Origin: Pseudomonas oligotrophica
GTDB taxonomy: Bacteria > Pseudomonadota > Gammaproteobacteria > Pseudomonadales > Pseudomonadaceae
Direction of reading: 5' to 3'
DNA: 64,000 nt
Assembly (NCBI RefSeq): GCF_021726475.1
Contig: NZ_JAKJRU010000001.1
Location: 744,001-808,000, forward strand
In this document: in pieces, positions 23,037 to 33,418 of the stretch
Position numbering within the stretch: the stretch's first letter is position 1
Layout of the letters: each line of letters begins with the position of its first letter
Program-made: the position numbers and the translations under genes
The notes under the pieces: model-generated
Told to the model about the DNA's origin: nothing
The model's input: the letters and a program-made list of their open reading frames with translations, nothing else
The model's database searches: none

Positions 23037-23852
23037 TCATGACTGGATCGGGGTGTCGGGCAGGTTGCCCCATTCGCTCCACGAGCCGGCATAGCCCTTG
23101 ACCCGCGGGTAGCCCAGCGCCTTGGCGATGAGGTAGGTCAGGCCGGAGCGGTGGTGCGTCTGGCAGTGGGTGATGATTTCCTTCTCCGGCACGATGCCCA
23201 GCGCTTGCAGTTGCTCGGCGATGTCCTGGCGGATGCGTAGCGCGCGGGCCGGGTCCATGGCTGCGGTCCACTCGAAGTTGACGGCGCCGGGGATGTGGCC
23301 GCCGCGGGCGGCGAGCACCTTCTCGCCGCGGTATTCGGCCGGCGAGCGGGCATCCCAGATGACCAGGTCATCGGCGCCGAGGCGGCTCTCGAGGTATTCG
23401 CGGGTGGCGGTCGGCGCCGGGTCGAGCTCCAGCGGCACCGGGCCGCCGGCCGCCGGCATCGGCTCGCGCGACAGCGGCAGCTGCGCCGCCAGCCAGGCGT
23501 GCAGGCCGCCGTCGAGGTAGTGGTAGCGGTGATGGCCGATGACGTCGAGCAGCCAGATGAAGCGCCCGGCCCAGCCGCCGCCCTCGTCGTCGTAGACCAC
23601 GTAGACCGCGTCGCGGCGGTGGCCGAGACGGCCGAACAATGCCTCGAGCTGCGCCTTGGGCGGCAGCAGGCCGGGGGTTGGCGGCTGCGCCAGCTGGGTC
23701 TGCTTCGGGTCGACGAAGTGGGCGCCGGGCAGGTGGCCCTCGGCGTAGCGCGCCGCGCTGGTCAGGTCGACGAGGATCAGCTCCGGCGCGTTGAGGCGCT
23801 GGGCCAGGTCGGCAGGTTCGATCACCAGCGGCAGGTTGGAGAAGGCGGACAC
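23037..23852 (-). CDS. rhdA: Thiosulfate sulfurtransferase (rhodanese) RhdA
   Basis: Transfers sulfane sulfur from thiosulfate to cyanide or other acceptors. 271 residues, two rhodanese domains. The C-terminal active loop CQTHHRSG is the unusual Azotobacter/Pseudomonas type with a single reactive Cys. The GTG start at 23852 gives an opening like the known protein ([12 protein letters not shown]); the frame stays open to 23978, but that part has no homology. It shares a transcript with psd, an order kept in Pseudomonas; no biochemical link is known. Confidence 0.95.
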   Translation of the reverse strand: MSAFSNLPLVIEPADLAQRLNAPELILVDLTSAARYAEGHLPGAHFVDPKQTQLAQPPTPGLLPPKAQLEALFGRLGHRRDAVYVVYDDEGGGWAGRFIWLLDVIGHHRYHYLDGGLHAWLAAQLPLSREPMPAAGGPVPLELDPAPTATREYLESRLGADDLVIWDARSPAEYRGEKVLAARGGHIPGAVNFEWTAAMDPARALRIRQDIAEQLQALGIVPEKEIITHCQTHHRSGLTYLIAKALGYPRVKGYAGSWSEWGNLPDTPIQS

Positions 23853-23898
23853 GATGGGCCTCGGTGCAACGGACGAAAGGCGAAGTCTAGCGAAAACT

Positions 23899-25413
23899 TC
23901 AGCCAGTGCGCTTGGCGAAATGGCCGATCGCGCGCTCGATGCACTGCACCGTCTTCTCGAATGCCTGCAGGGTCGCATCGGCGATGGGCGCGCCGTCCTG
24001 GTCGACGACCAGCAGCATCGCCGGGCGGCCGGCGCCGAGCGAGCGCAGCAGCAGGTGTTCGCTGGCGAACAGCGACTTCAGCGAGCCCGGCAGCAGCGCC
24101 GAGTAGCTGGCCAGGTTGTCCGGCCGCAGGCGCAGCAGCGCGGGTTTCTCCAGCAGCCGGCGCAGCACCTGGCTCTGTTCCGGGGCCAGCACCAGCCGCG
24201 CCGCGGCATCCGGCAGGCCGGCGCTCTGCTGCGCCACCAGGCGCTGCTGGCGGCGGTCGACGAGCAGCAGCAGCACGCGTTGCAGGCCCAGGCTGTGGGT
24301 GGCCAGGCAGGCGGCCTGGGTCAGCTGCAGCACGTTGGCGAAGGGACTCGGCTCGGCCAGCAGCAGGCGGCACTGCTCGCGCCAGACCGCCAGGGCCTGG
24401 GCGTCGGGCGGCGCGGCACGGCTCTGGCGCTGCTGGAAACGGCTCTGCCAGGGCCACAGCAGGCCCTGGGCCGGGTGCCAGAGCTCGGTCGGGCCGAATG
24501 CCCGCGCGCTTTCCACGGCGTGCTGGTGCACCAGTTGCTGCACCTCGCCGAGCGGCAGCTGCAGGTAGAGCCCGGCCAGGCGCTGCCAGCGCAGGCTGTG
24601 CACGTCGCCCCAGCTGTGATGGGCCGCCAGCGCCAGGCCGTTGGCCAGAACGATGGTATTCGACGGCAGCGTCAGCCAGCGGCGCAGGTCCGGATCGGCA
24701 TCGAGCAGCTGCTGCTGGTGCAGCGGATGCTCGTTGTCGCGGGCGATGCGCAGCGCCTTGATCAGCAGCCGGCGGTTGCCGCCCAGCAGCCGGTAGCCCT
24801 GGACGATCCATTCGGGCAGGTGCCAGTGCCGCGCCAGCGCCAGGCAGAGCTCCTGCAGCGGCACGCCAAGCAGCTCCTGCTCCAGCCGGCGGGCCGGTTC
24901 GCGGCGCACCAGCAGGCGTTGCTCCCAGGCCTCGAGCAGCTGCGGGTAGGCGGTGAGCAGGACCCACACCGGGGCCAGGAACAGCAGGCTGCCCCAGTGA
25001 ATCTCCTGCCACAGGCGCGCCAGGCGGCCGGCGAACAGGCCGTTGGCCTGCTGGCTGGCATGCCGGCTGATGAGCACCATCTGGCGCAGCGCGCGCGGCA
25101 TCTCCTGTGGTTCCCGGGCCGGGATGCGTGCGAGCAGTTCCTCGGCACGGCGCAGGCCGATACGGCTCAGCGCGCTTTCCAGGCTGTCCACCGGATTGAC
25201 ACCGGCGCTGCTGCGGTTGGCCTCGCGGATGAAGGTCAGCGCCAGCACCGGGCTGGCGTGGATCTCGTCGGCGATCTGGCGCATCGACAGGCTGCTGTCG
25301 CGCAGCGCCGCGCCAACCCGCGCGTGGGGGCCGGCGAAGGCCGGCAGCTGGACGTCGTCGAGCGCCCGGATCCAGGCGGGGATGCTGCGCGGAAGCGAAG
25401 GAGCTGTGGTCAT
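23899..25413 (-). CDS. HDOD domain protein
   Basis: 504 residues. Residues about 20-230 form an HDOD domain (SLSMRQIADEIHASPVLALTFIREAN; later LESALSRIGL), a catalytically silent relative of HD phosphohydrolases used in signalling. The C-terminal half is helical with a possible GAF-like sensor end (LLVVDQDGAPIADATLQAFE). Divergent from motA and directly upstream of rhdA with 46 bases between. The exact role is unknown; HDOD proteins in Pseudomonas and Xanthomonas often affect motility, biofilm or c-di-GMP signalling. The ATG at 25413 lacks a strong ribosome site, and the frame is open much further upstream through non-coding-looking sequence. Confidence 0.83.
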   Translation of the reverse strand: MTTAPSLPRSIPAWIRALDDVQLPAFAGPHARVGAALRDSSLSMRQIADEIHASPVLALTFIREANRSSAGVNPVDSLESALSRIGLRRAEELLARIPAREPQEMPRALRQMVLISRHASQQANGLFAGRLARLWQEIHWGSLLFLAPVWVLLTAYPQLLEAWEQRLLVRREPARRLEQELLGVPLQELCLALARHWHLPEWIVQGYRLLGGNRRLLIKALRIARDNEHPLHQQQLLDADPDLRRWLTLPSNTIVLANGLALAAHHSWGDVHSLRWQRLAGLYLQLPLGEVQQLVHQHAVESARAFGPTELWHPAQGLLWPWQSRFQQRQSRAAPPDAQALAVWREQCRLLLAEPSPFANVLQLTQAACLATHSLGLQRVLLLLVDRRQQRLVAQQSAGLPDAAARLVLAPEQSQVLRRLLEKPALLRLRPDNLASYSALLPGSLKSLFASEHLLLRSLGAGRPAMLLVVDQDGAPIADATLQAFEKTVQCIERAIGHFAKRTG

Positions 25414-25444
25414 GGTGCCAGGCTGGCTTTTTGTCGGGGTGGTC

Positions 25445-25471
25445 TTTAGTCTCGCGCAAAATTTCCGATAA
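25445..25471 (+). promoter_or_regulatory. Possible sigma-28 (FliA) promoter for motAB
   Basis: TCCGATAA (25464-25471) matches 7 of 8 bases of the FliA -10 (GCCGATAA). Eleven bases upstream, TTTAGTCT (25445-25452) matches 5 of 8 of the -35 (TAAAGTTT). It lies in the divergent gap before motA and would give a leader of about 90 bases. The -35 match is weak. Confidence 0.33.
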
Positions 25472-25567
25472 CCCGAACAATTCTTTGGCAACCCCGCGGC
25501 GTCGGGGCACTGCCGGCGTCCGACGGGCCGCCTTGCCGCGGCTTCGCTGTCATTCAACTGGGTTCGT

Positions 25568-26419
25568 ATGGTCAAGATTCTCGGTATTTTCGTGGTCCTC
25601 GGCAGTGTGCTCGGCGGCTTTTTGCTGTCCGGCGGCAAGCTCGCCGCGCTGGTGCATCCCTTCGAGCTGATGATCATCGGCGGCGCCGCGCTGGGCGGCT
25701 TCCTGCAGGCCAACCCGGCGTCCACCACCAAGGTCGTCTTCCAGAAGTCGCTGAAGATGTTCGGCAACCGCTTCACCCAGGCCTACTACCTGGAAGTGCT
25801 CGGGCTGCTCTACGCGGTGCTCAACAAGAGCCGTCGCGAAGGCATGATGGCCATCGAGGCCGACCTCGAGGATCCGGCGGCCAGCGCGGTGTTCTCCCGC
25901 TACCCGGGCGTGCTCAAGGACGAGCGCATGACCGCTTTCATCTGCGATTACCTGCGCATCATGTCGTCGGGCAACATGGCGCCCCACGAGCTCGAGGGGC
26001 TGTTCGACATGGAACTGGCGAGCCTCAAGGAGGAGCTCGAGCACCCCGCGCACGCGGTGGGCAAGGTCGCCGACGGCCTGCCGGCGATGGGTATCGTCGC
26101 CGCGGTGCTGGGCATCGTCATCACCATGTCCGTGCTCGCCGAAGCCAACAACGCGGAGATCGGCGAGAAGGTCGCCACCGCGCTGGTCGGTACCTTCCTC
26201 GGTATCCTCGCCTCCTACGGCTTCTTCGGTCCGCTGTCCGGCGCGCTGGAGCACGATGCCAAGGAAGAGCTCAACCTCTACGAGGCGATCAAGGCGACGC
26301 TGGTGGCCTCGGCCTCGGGTATGCCGCCCTCGCTGGCCGCCGAGTTCGGCCGCAAGGTCCTGTTCCAGGCGCACCGCCCGAGCTTCGCCGAGCTCGAGCA
26401 AGCCATGCGCGGCAACTAA
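25568..26419 (+). CDS. motA: Flagellar motor stator protein MotA
   Basis: Inner membrane stator subunit which, with MotB, turns proton flow into flagellar torque. 283 residues with four membrane segments: the first at about 3-25, the second at 32-50, and a closing pair between about 165 and 220. The cytoplasmic loop between the second and third holds the conserved Arg/Glu region (LNKSRREGMMAIEADLEDP). It matches the P. aeruginosa MotA that sits upstream of rsgA, not the MotCD pair of the chemotaxis cluster. motB follows after 9 bases. Confidence 0.96.
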   Translation: MVKILGIFVVLGSVLGGFLLSGGKLAALVHPFELMIIGGAALGGFLQANPASTTKVVFQKSLKMFGNRFTQAYYLEVLGLLYAVLNKSRREGMMAIEADLEDPAASAVFSRYPGVLKDERMTAFICDYLRIMSSGNMAPHELEGLFDMELASLKEELEHPAHAVGKVADGLPAMGIVAAVLGIVITMSVLAEANNAEIGEKVATALVGTFLGILASYGFFGPLSGALEHDAKEELNLYEAIKATLVASASGMPPSLAAEFGRKVLFQAHRPSFAELEQAMRGN

Positions 26420-26428
26420 GGCGCGGAC

Positions 26429-27430
26429 ATGGACAACAACCAGCCGATCATCGTCAAGCGGGTCAGGAAGACCGCCGGCGGCCACCATGGCGGCGCCTGG
26501 AAGATCGCCTTCGCCGACTTCGCCACGGCGATGATGGCGTTCTTCCTGGTGATGTGGCTGATGAGCTCGGCCACCCCCGAGCAGAAGCGCGCCATTTCCG
26601 GCTACTTCCAGGACCCCATCGGTTTCACCGAGAGCGCCAGCCCGCACGCGATCGACCTCGGCGGCACGCCGACGCCCTCGCCGGAGCGCACGCTTAACCC
26701 GGAGATCCAGTCGGCGGCCAGCCAGGCCGACGAGCGGGTCGATGCGGACCAGGCCGAGGACCTGGCCGAGCAGATCGAGCGTGAACGCCTGGAGCTGCTG
26801 CTGCAGGAGCTGCAGAACAAGGTGGACGAGAATCCGGAGCTGGAGCGCTTCAAGGACCAGATCCTGTTCGAGATCACCCGCGACGGCCTGCGCATCCAGA
26901 TCATGGATGCCGAGAACCGGCCGATGTTCGCCCTCGGCAGCGCCGAGCTGCAGCCCTATTTCGAGGACATCCTGCTGGCCATGGCCGAGACCATCGCCGC
27001 CGTGCCGAACAAGATCAGCGTCAGCGGGCATACCGATGCCAAGCCCTATTCGGGGCGCAGCGGCATCGGCAACTGGGAGCTGTCGGCGAGCCGTGCCAAC
27101 GCCGCTCGGCGCACGCTGGTCACCGGAGGCTACCCGCAGGCGCAGATCGCCCGGGTGGTGGGCTATGCCTCCTCGGCGCTGTTCGACCGCGAGGATCCGC
27201 TCAACCCGATCAACCGGCGCATCGATATCCTCGTGCTGACCCGCAAGGCGCAGCGCAACATCGAGGGCGAGCAGGCGCCCGCTGCCGAGCCGGAGCAGGC
27301 CGCTACGCCGACGCCAGCGCCAGCCGAGGCCAGGCCGGCCGATGCCCCGCTGCAGGCGCCGGCGCTGCGCGAGCGGCTGAACATCTTCGAGGACGGCGCG
27401 CTGCGCTTCGACCAGCCCGAGGCGGACTGA
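26429..27430 (+). CDS. motB: Flagellar motor stator protein MotB
   Basis: 333 residues. One N-terminal membrane helix contains the proton-carrying Asp30 in FADFATAMMAFF, followed by the plug region and an OmpA-like peptidoglycan-binding domain (SGHTDAKPYSG, then NRRIDILVL). The C-terminal 55 residues are a low-complexity Ala/Pro/Glu tail. It forms the stator with MotA. It ends 10 bases from the rsgA stop on the other strand, with no terminator visible in the gap. Confidence 0.96.
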   Translation: MDNNQPIIVKRVRKTAGGHHGGAWKIAFADFATAMMAFFLVMWLMSSATPEQKRAISGYFQDPIGFTESASPHAIDLGGTPTPSPERTLNPEIQSAASQADERVDADQAEDLAEQIERERLELLLQELQNKVDENPELERFKDQILFEITRDGLRIQIMDAENRPMFALGSAELQPYFEDILLAMAETIAAVPNKISVSGHTDAKPYSGRSGIGNWELSASRANAARRTLVTGGYPQAQIARVVGYASSALFDREDPLNPINRRIDILVLTRKAQRNIEGEQAPAAEPEQAATPTPAPAEARPADAPLQAPALRERLNIFEDGALRFDQPEAD

Positions 27431-27440
27431 GCAGCCGCGG

Positions 27441-28472
27441 TCAGTAGTCGGTTTCGGGCAGGCTGGCGAGGATGTGCCGGTAGCTGGCCAGGCGTTGCGG
27501 CTGGATGCGCCCGTCGGCCAGCGCGCCGAGCAGTGCACAGCCCGGCTCGCGGTCGTGCCGGCAGTCGCGGAAGCGGCAATGGCCGAGCAGCTCGCGGAAT
27601 TCGATGAAGCCGGCCTCGACGTCGTCGCGGCTGACATGGCCGAGGCCGAATTCGCGGATGCCGGGCGAGTCGATCAGGTCGCCGCCGGCGGGAAAGTGGA
27701 ACAGCCGTGCGGTGGTGGTGGTGTGGGTGCCCTTGCCGGTCTGCTCCGACAGCGCGCCGACGCGGGTATCCACCTCCGGCAGCAGGCTGTTGACCAGCGA
27801 GCTCTTGCCCACCCCGGACTGCCCGACGAACACGCTGATGCGCCCGTCCAGGCGTGCGCGCAACGCGTCCATGCCGGCGCCGTCGTGCGCCGAGACTTCC
27901 AGCAACGGATAGCCGAGCTGACGGTAGACCGCCAGCAGCGCCTCGATCCGCGTCTGGTTCAGCGCGTCGATCAGGTCGGCCTTGTTGAGCAGCAGCAGCG
28001 GGGCGATCCCGGCGTGCTCGGCGGCGATCAGGTAGCGGTCGATGAGGTTGGCGTGGGGCTCGGGCAGCGGCGCGAAGACGATCACGATCTGCTCGACGTT
28101 GGCCGCCACCGGCTTGAGCTGGCCGCGCATGTCCGGCCGACACAGCTCCGAATGCCGCGGCAGCTGGGCGACGATGACGCCGATGCCCTGGTTGCCCGGG
28201 CGCCAGACCACGCGGTCGCCGGTGACCAGCGCCGGCAGGTTGGCACGCAGGTGGCAGCGCAGTACCTCCCCGGCGTGTTCGCCATCCAGCGCCTCGACCT
28301 CGACCTGCACGCCGAAGTGGGCGATCACCAGGCCGTGCTGTTCGGGGCCCAGGTCGCCGCCCTCGAGTTCTTCGAGCGCACGCGACTCGCGGCGGGCCGC
28401 ACGCGCGGCACGTTCTTCCTGGATTTTCTCGATACGCCAGCTTTGCCGGCGACTGAGTTGGCGTTTGGCCAT
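27441..28472 (-). CDS. rsgA: Ribosome small subunit-dependent GTPase RsgA
   Basis: Late 30S assembly factor. 343 residues. An N-terminal OB fold is followed by a circularly permuted GTPase: NKAD (G4) comes before GQSGVGKSS (G1) and DSPG (G3), the hallmark of this family. A C-terminal zinc site [14 protein letters not shown] is intact. A basic N-terminal extension ([20 protein letters not shown]) is usual in Pseudomonas. It is convergent with motB and divergent from the methyltransferase gene. Confidence 0.97.
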   Translation of the reverse strand: MAKRQLSRRQSWRIEKIQEERAARAARRESRALEELEGGDLGPEQHGLVIAHFGVQVEVEALDGEHAGEVLRCHLRANLPALVTGDRVVWRPGNQGIGVIVAQLPRHSELCRPDMRGQLKPVAANVEQIVIVFAPLPEPHANLIDRYLIAAEHAGIAPLLLLNKADLIDALNQTRIEALLAVYRQLGYPLLEVSAHDGAGMDALRARLDGRISVFVGQSGVGKSSLVNSLLPEVDTRVGALSEQTGKGTHTTTTARLFHFPAGGDLIDSPGIREFGLGHVSRDDVEAGFIEFRELLGHCRFRDCRHDREPGCALLGALADGRIQPQRLASYRHILASLPETDY

Positions 28473-28580
28473 CGATGCTGCACTGCGACTTGGGAAATTG
28501 GCCCGGGAGTCTAGCACGCCGCCGGCACTCGCCTCGCCGCGGCGCTGGAGTAGACTGGCCGCCCTTGCCGAGGTCCGCCC

Positions 28581-29955
<1,375 letters not shown>

Positions 29956-29978
29956 CGGGCTGCCGCCAGCCATCAGCC

Positions 29979-30007
29979 GCAGGCAAGCGCCCGCGGCGCG
30001 GGCCTGC
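29979..30007. terminator. Weak hairpin between convergent orn and the oxidoreductase gene
   Basis: Outer stem gcaggc/gcctgc (29979-29984, 30002-30007) around an inner cccgc/gcggg stem. No U-tract, so terminator activity is doubtful. Confidence 0.35.
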
Positions 30008-30018
30008 CGTCTGGGGGC

Positions 30019-30660
30019 CTACTTGCCGAGCTTCCTCAGCTCGTCGCACTCGACGATGCGGGTGCCTTCGCCATCCTCCAGTGCCAGGCGCCAGAGCGCG
30101 CGGGCCAGGCTGCAGGCCTCGATGCCGTGGTACTTGCCGGGCAGCAGCTGCGACAGCGGGGCGGCCAGGCGCTCGCCCAGGCGCGGCTCGAGGCGCTGGC
30201 CGAGCAGCTGCGCCGGCCGGGCGATGGTCAGCTGCGGCCAGCCCTGCGCCTCGAGCGCGGCTTCCATCTCGCCCTTGACCCGGCAGTAGAACAGCGCGCT
30301 GTCGACATCCGCGCCGAGCGAGCTCAGCACCAATAGGTGGCGCGCGCCCAGCTCTTGCGCGCGGCGGGCGAAGGCCACCACCAGGTCGCGGTCGACGGCG
30401 CGGAAGGCGTCCTCGCTGCCGGCCTGCTTGAGGGTGCTGCCCAGGCAGCAGAAGGCGGTGTCCACCGGGCCCTGCAGCTGCGGCAGCAGCGCGGCCAGCT
30501 CGCCGACCGGGTTGTCCAGCCGCGGATGCTCGGCCAGCGGCCGGCGCGACGGTGCCAGGACGCGGCCGACCGTGGGCTCGTTGAGCAGGCGGTCGAGCAG
30601 GTGTTCGCCAGTCAAACCCGTGGCGCCGGCGAGCAGGATGTGCTGGGGCGTCAAATGCAT
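30019..30660 (-). CDS. NAD(P)-binding Rossmann oxidoreductase (HTATIP2/atypical SDR type)
   Basis: 213 residues. The N-terminal nucleotide-binding motif [14 protein letters not shown] (residues 9-22), then [10 protein letters not shown] and [10 protein letters not shown], place it among atypical short-chain dehydrogenases related to HTATIP2/TIP30. The catalytic YxxxK appears as YCRVK. Substrate and pathway are unknown. It starts 21 bases after the stop of the MORN gene on the same strand, so the two are probably cotranscribed. Confidence 0.83.
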   Translation of the reverse strand: MHLTPQHILLAGATGLTGEHLLDRLLNEPTVGRVLAPSRRPLAEHPRLDNPVGELAALLPQLQGPVDTAFCCLGSTLKQAGSEDAFRAVDRDLVVAFARRAQELGARHLLVLSSLGADVDSALFYCRVKGEMEAALEAQGWPQLTIARPAQLLGQRLEPRLGERLAAPLSQLLPGKYHGIEACSLARALWRLALEDGEGTRIVECDELRKLGK

Positions 30661-30681
30661 TGCGAGTACTCCTTGTGGCGA

Positions 30682-32358
30682 TCAGTCGTCGACCCGGCCC
30701 TGTTCGGCACGCAGTGCCCGCCATTCGGCGAGCACCGCCTCCGGCGCCCAGATCTGCGGTTGCGACGCTTCATAGTCGTCGGCCGTTTCCCATTGGGCAA
30801 CCTGCGCCTGCGCAAGTGCGAACGCCTTGGCAAGGTCGTCGGTACGTTGCAGTGCCTGCTCGAACAGGGCGCGGCCGAAATAGGTGAAGTCGCTCTGCTC
30901 CGAGCAGCCGAACGACACCCGGTCGGCGCGCGCGGCGGTCATGACCAGAATATTGGCGTTTTTCAGCGGCTCGATGAAGCCGCCCGAATAGCAGGCCGAG
31001 ATCACCACCACGCTGTGGCGTGCGGACAGCGGGCGCATCAGCTCGCCCAGCTCGTCGGCGTCGAGGTCGAGCAGTGACAGCCGCGGCTGCGCCAGCACCA
31101 GGCGATGCGCGGCGGTGCCGTGGCTGGTGAGGTAGAGGAAGACCAGGTCTTCCGGGCCGCTGCGCTCGGCCAGCGCCTGGATCGCCCGGGCCAGGTTCTC
31201 GCGCGTGGCCAGCGGGCGCTCGGCGAGCTGGTCGCGATGGTTGACCAGGCTGAGCCGGCCGCGCGCGGCGAAGCGCTCGCCCAGCAGCCGGTCGACGTAC
31301 TCGGCTTCGCGGCGGAACACGCTCTGGCGCCCGTCGCCGGCCAGGGTCAGGGCATACAGCTCGCGTGCCGGCGTCGAGGCGGGCAGGGCGGCGATGGCCT
31401 GTTCCAGCAACCGGCCCTGCTCGAGCAGGGCAAGCTCCAGCGGATCGGCCAGGCGCTGGCCGGTTTCGTCGCGCAGGCGCTGGCCGTCCCGCCAGAGGCC
31501 CGCCTGGCGGCTGCCGTCGGCCAGGGTCAACTCGCCGTGGCCGGCGAAGTGGCCGTCACGGAACTCGCCGAGATAGACGCTGCCGTCGGCTCGCTGCAGG
31601 CGCCCGCGGCCGTGGTAGCGGCCGTTGCGGAATGGACCGCGGTAGTGGCTGCCGTCGGCGGCCAGGTGCTGGCCTTCACCGTTCAGCTCGCCGTTGTCGA
31701 AGCGGCCGATCCAGACCTCGCCGCCGGCTTCGTAGCGCCCCTGGCCGTGGAACTGGTCGTCGGCGAACTCGCCGCTGTACTGCGCGCCGGCGGCATCGAC
31801 GAAGGTGCCCGGCCCGTTCAGCAGGCCGTCGCGGAACTGCCCGCTGAAGCGCCCGCCGGCGTCCTCGCGCACGCCCGGGCCGCTGGGCTGGCCGGCGACA
31901 AACTGGCCCTCGTAGCGGCTGCCGTCGGCGTACTCGAGCACGCCCCGGCCGTGGTAGAGGTCATCGCGGAATTCGCCGACGTAGCTCGCCGCGCCCTCGC
32001 TGAAGCGGCCGCTGCCGTGCATGTGGCCGCGGCGGAACTGCCCCTCGTAGACGCCGCCACTGGCGAAGCGCAGGCGCCCCTGGCCGTCGAACAGGCCGTC
32101 GCGGAAGTCGCCTTCGTAGCGCTCGCCACTGGCCGCCTGCCAGATCCCGGCGCCGTGCCGGCGGCCGGCCTGGAAGCCGCCTTCGTAGAAGCTGCCGTCG
32201 GGGTAGTCCAGGCGCCCGGCGCCCTGCAGCCGGCCGTCGACCAGTTCGCCGCGGTAGCGACCGCCATCGGGTAGCACGCCGTCGGCCGGCAGCAGGGGTT
32301 CGCCGTCACCGCAGGCGGCGAGCAGCAGGGCAAGCGAGACGGGAAGGAAGCGGCGCAT
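30682..32358 (-). CDS. MORN-repeat lipoprotein with caspase-like (peptidase C13-type) domain
   Basis: 558 residues. A signal peptide ends at lipobox LLAAC (Cys16), so it is lipid-anchored. Residues about 30-300 are eleven to twelve MORN repeats (YxGxFxxGxxxGxGxxxxxDGS pattern, 22-23 residues each). After a linker, residues 340-530 form a caspase/legumain-like domain with the catalytic pair His413 in LTSHG and Cys456 in ISACYSGG, each preceded by a hydrophobic strand. MORN repeats often contact membranes or act as scaffolds. The substrate is unknown. Similar proteins exist in Pseudomonas annotated as C13 family peptidase. The Rossmann gene lies just downstream. Confidence 0.87.
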   Translation of the reverse strand: MRRFLPVSLALLLAACGDGEPLLPADGVLPDGGRYRGELVDGRLQGAGRLDYPDGSFYEGGFQAGRRHGAGIWQAASGERYEGDFRDGLFDGQGRLRFASGGVYEGQFRRGHMHGSGRFSEGAASYVGEFRDDLYHGRGVLEYADGSRYEGQFVAGQPSGPGVREDAGGRFSGQFRDGLLNGPGTFVDAAGAQYSGEFADDQFHGQGRYEAGGEVWIGRFDNGELNGEGQHLAADGSHYRGPFRNGRYHGRGRLQRADGSVYLGEFRDGHFAGHGELTLADGSRQAGLWRDGQRLRDETGQRLADPLELALLEQGRLLEQAIAALPASTPARELYALTLAGDGRQSVFRREAEYVDRLLGERFAARGRLSLVNHRDQLAERPLATRENLARAIQALAERSGPEDLVFLYLTSHGTAAHRLVLAQPRLSLLDLDADELGELMRPLSARHSVVVISACYSGGFIEPLKNANILVMTAARADRVSFGCSEQSDFTYFGRALFEQALQRTDDLAKAFALAQAQVAQWETADDYEASQPQIWAPEAVLAEWRALRAEQGRVDD

Positions 32359-32430
32359 GGCGGGTCCGGACAACGGCGTGGCCAGAGTATGCCGCAAAGC
32401 GCCGGGCACGCCAGCGCTGGTGTGGCGACC

Positions 32431-32886
32431 TCAGAGGATGCACAGCGCCAGGGTCTCGGCGACCAGCGCAGGCTTGTCCGCGCCTTCGATCTCCAGCACC
32501 GCGCGGCTCTTGAGCAGCCACTGGCCGGGGTTCTTCTCCTGGGCGTCGAGCAGGGTCAGCGCCAGGCGCACCCGCGAGCCGACCCGCACCGGCTGGAGGA
32601 AGCGCAGGCTGTCCAGGCCGTAGTTGACGCCCATGCGGGTGCCGGCCGGCGTCACCAGCAGGCCGTCCATGAGCATCGGCAGCAACGACAGGGAGAGGAA
32701 GCCATGGGCGATGGTGCCGCCGAACGGCGTCTGGCGCGCGCGCTCGGGGTCGACATGGATGAACTGGTGGTCGCCGGTGCACTCGGCGAAGCGGTCGACC
32801 CGCTGCTGGTCGATGGTCAGCCAGTCGGAGTGACCCAGATCCTGGCCGATGTGGTCCTTGAGCTGTTCGATCGGTACCTGCGGCAT
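32431..32886 (-). CDS. MaoC family (R)-specific enoyl-CoA hydratase-like protein
   Basis: 151 residues, hot-dog fold. The hydratase signature DHQFIHVDPERA (about 39-50), followed by GGTIAHGFLSLSLLP, supplies the catalytic Asp and His of MaoC/PhaJ-type (R)-hydratases. Such enzymes hydrate enoyl-CoA or enoyl-ACP; the exact substrate is unknown. AGGAGGTC lies 4 bases before the ATG at 32886, a very strong ribosome site that sets this start. Monocistronic, divergent from the cidA/lrgA gene. Confidence 0.88.
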   Translation of the reverse strand: MPQVPIEQLKDHIGQDLGHSDWLTIDQQRVDRFAECTGDHQFIHVDPERARQTPFGGTIAHGFLSLSLLPMLMDGLLVTPAGTRMGVNYGLDSLRFLQPVRVGSRVRLALTLLDAQEKNPGQWLLKSRAVLEIEGADKPALVAETLALCIL

Positions 32887-33022
32887 GTGACCTCCTGCGT
32901 GTTGTCGTTGTCCGGCTAGATCAGCACGCCGCCCGGCCGCCGACAACTCGCATGGCCGCCGCGAATGCCGCTGCATCAGCCTGCGGGCAGGCCGATGTTC
33001 CTGCCGGTCGCCGCCGGCGGCT

Positions 33023-33028
33023 TATACT
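33023..33028 (+). promoter_or_regulatory. Candidate -10 box of the cidA/lrgA-lrgB operon
   Basis: TATACT at 33023-33028 with no convincing -35 at the normal spacing. It is followed by the ribosome site TGGAGG (33041-33046) and the ATG at 33056. Confidence 0.35.
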
Positions 33029-33055
33029 CGACGCATCTTGTGGAGGTTCATTTCT

Positions 33056-33418
33056 ATGCTGCTGCGCGGCCTGACCTGGCTGGTGCTGTTCCAGTTGCTC
33101 GGCACCGTCATCAACGTATTGCTGCTGCCGATGCTGCCCGGGCCGATCATCGGCATGGTGCTGCTGTTCGTCGCCCTGCTGGTGCGCGGCAGCGCCAGCG
33201 ATTCGATCCAGCTGGCGGCCAGCAGCCTGCTGCGCTACCTGCCGCTGCTGCTGGTGCCGCCGGCGGTGGGGGTGATGGTCTACACCGAGGCGATCCTCGA
33301 GGATTTCTGGGCCATCGTCGGCGCGCTGGTGATTTCCCTGGTGCTATCGCTGGTGTTCACCGGCTGGCTGATGCAGCTGCTGATCCGCCGGCAGAAGCGC
33401 AACAAGGAGAAGGCATGA
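33056..33418 (+). CDS. CidA/LrgA family holin-like protein
   Basis: 120 residues, four hydrophobic segments (about 5-25, 28-46, 58-78, 85-110) and a short basic C-tail (RRQKRNKEKA). The LPGPIIGMVLL segment is the CidA/LrgA signature. In Staphylococcus CidA/LrgA proteins influence murein hydrolase export and lysis; in other bacteria they relate to small-metabolite export. ATG 33056 has TGGAGG 9 bases upstream. The stop overlaps the lrgB-type start by ATGA, so the two are coupled. Confidence 0.9.
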   Translation: MLLRGLTWLVLFQLLGTVINVLLLPMLPGPIIGMVLLFVALLVRGSASDSIQLAASSLLRYLPLLLVPPAVGVMVYTEAILEDFWAIVGALVISLVLSLVFTGWLMQLLIRRQKRNKEKA

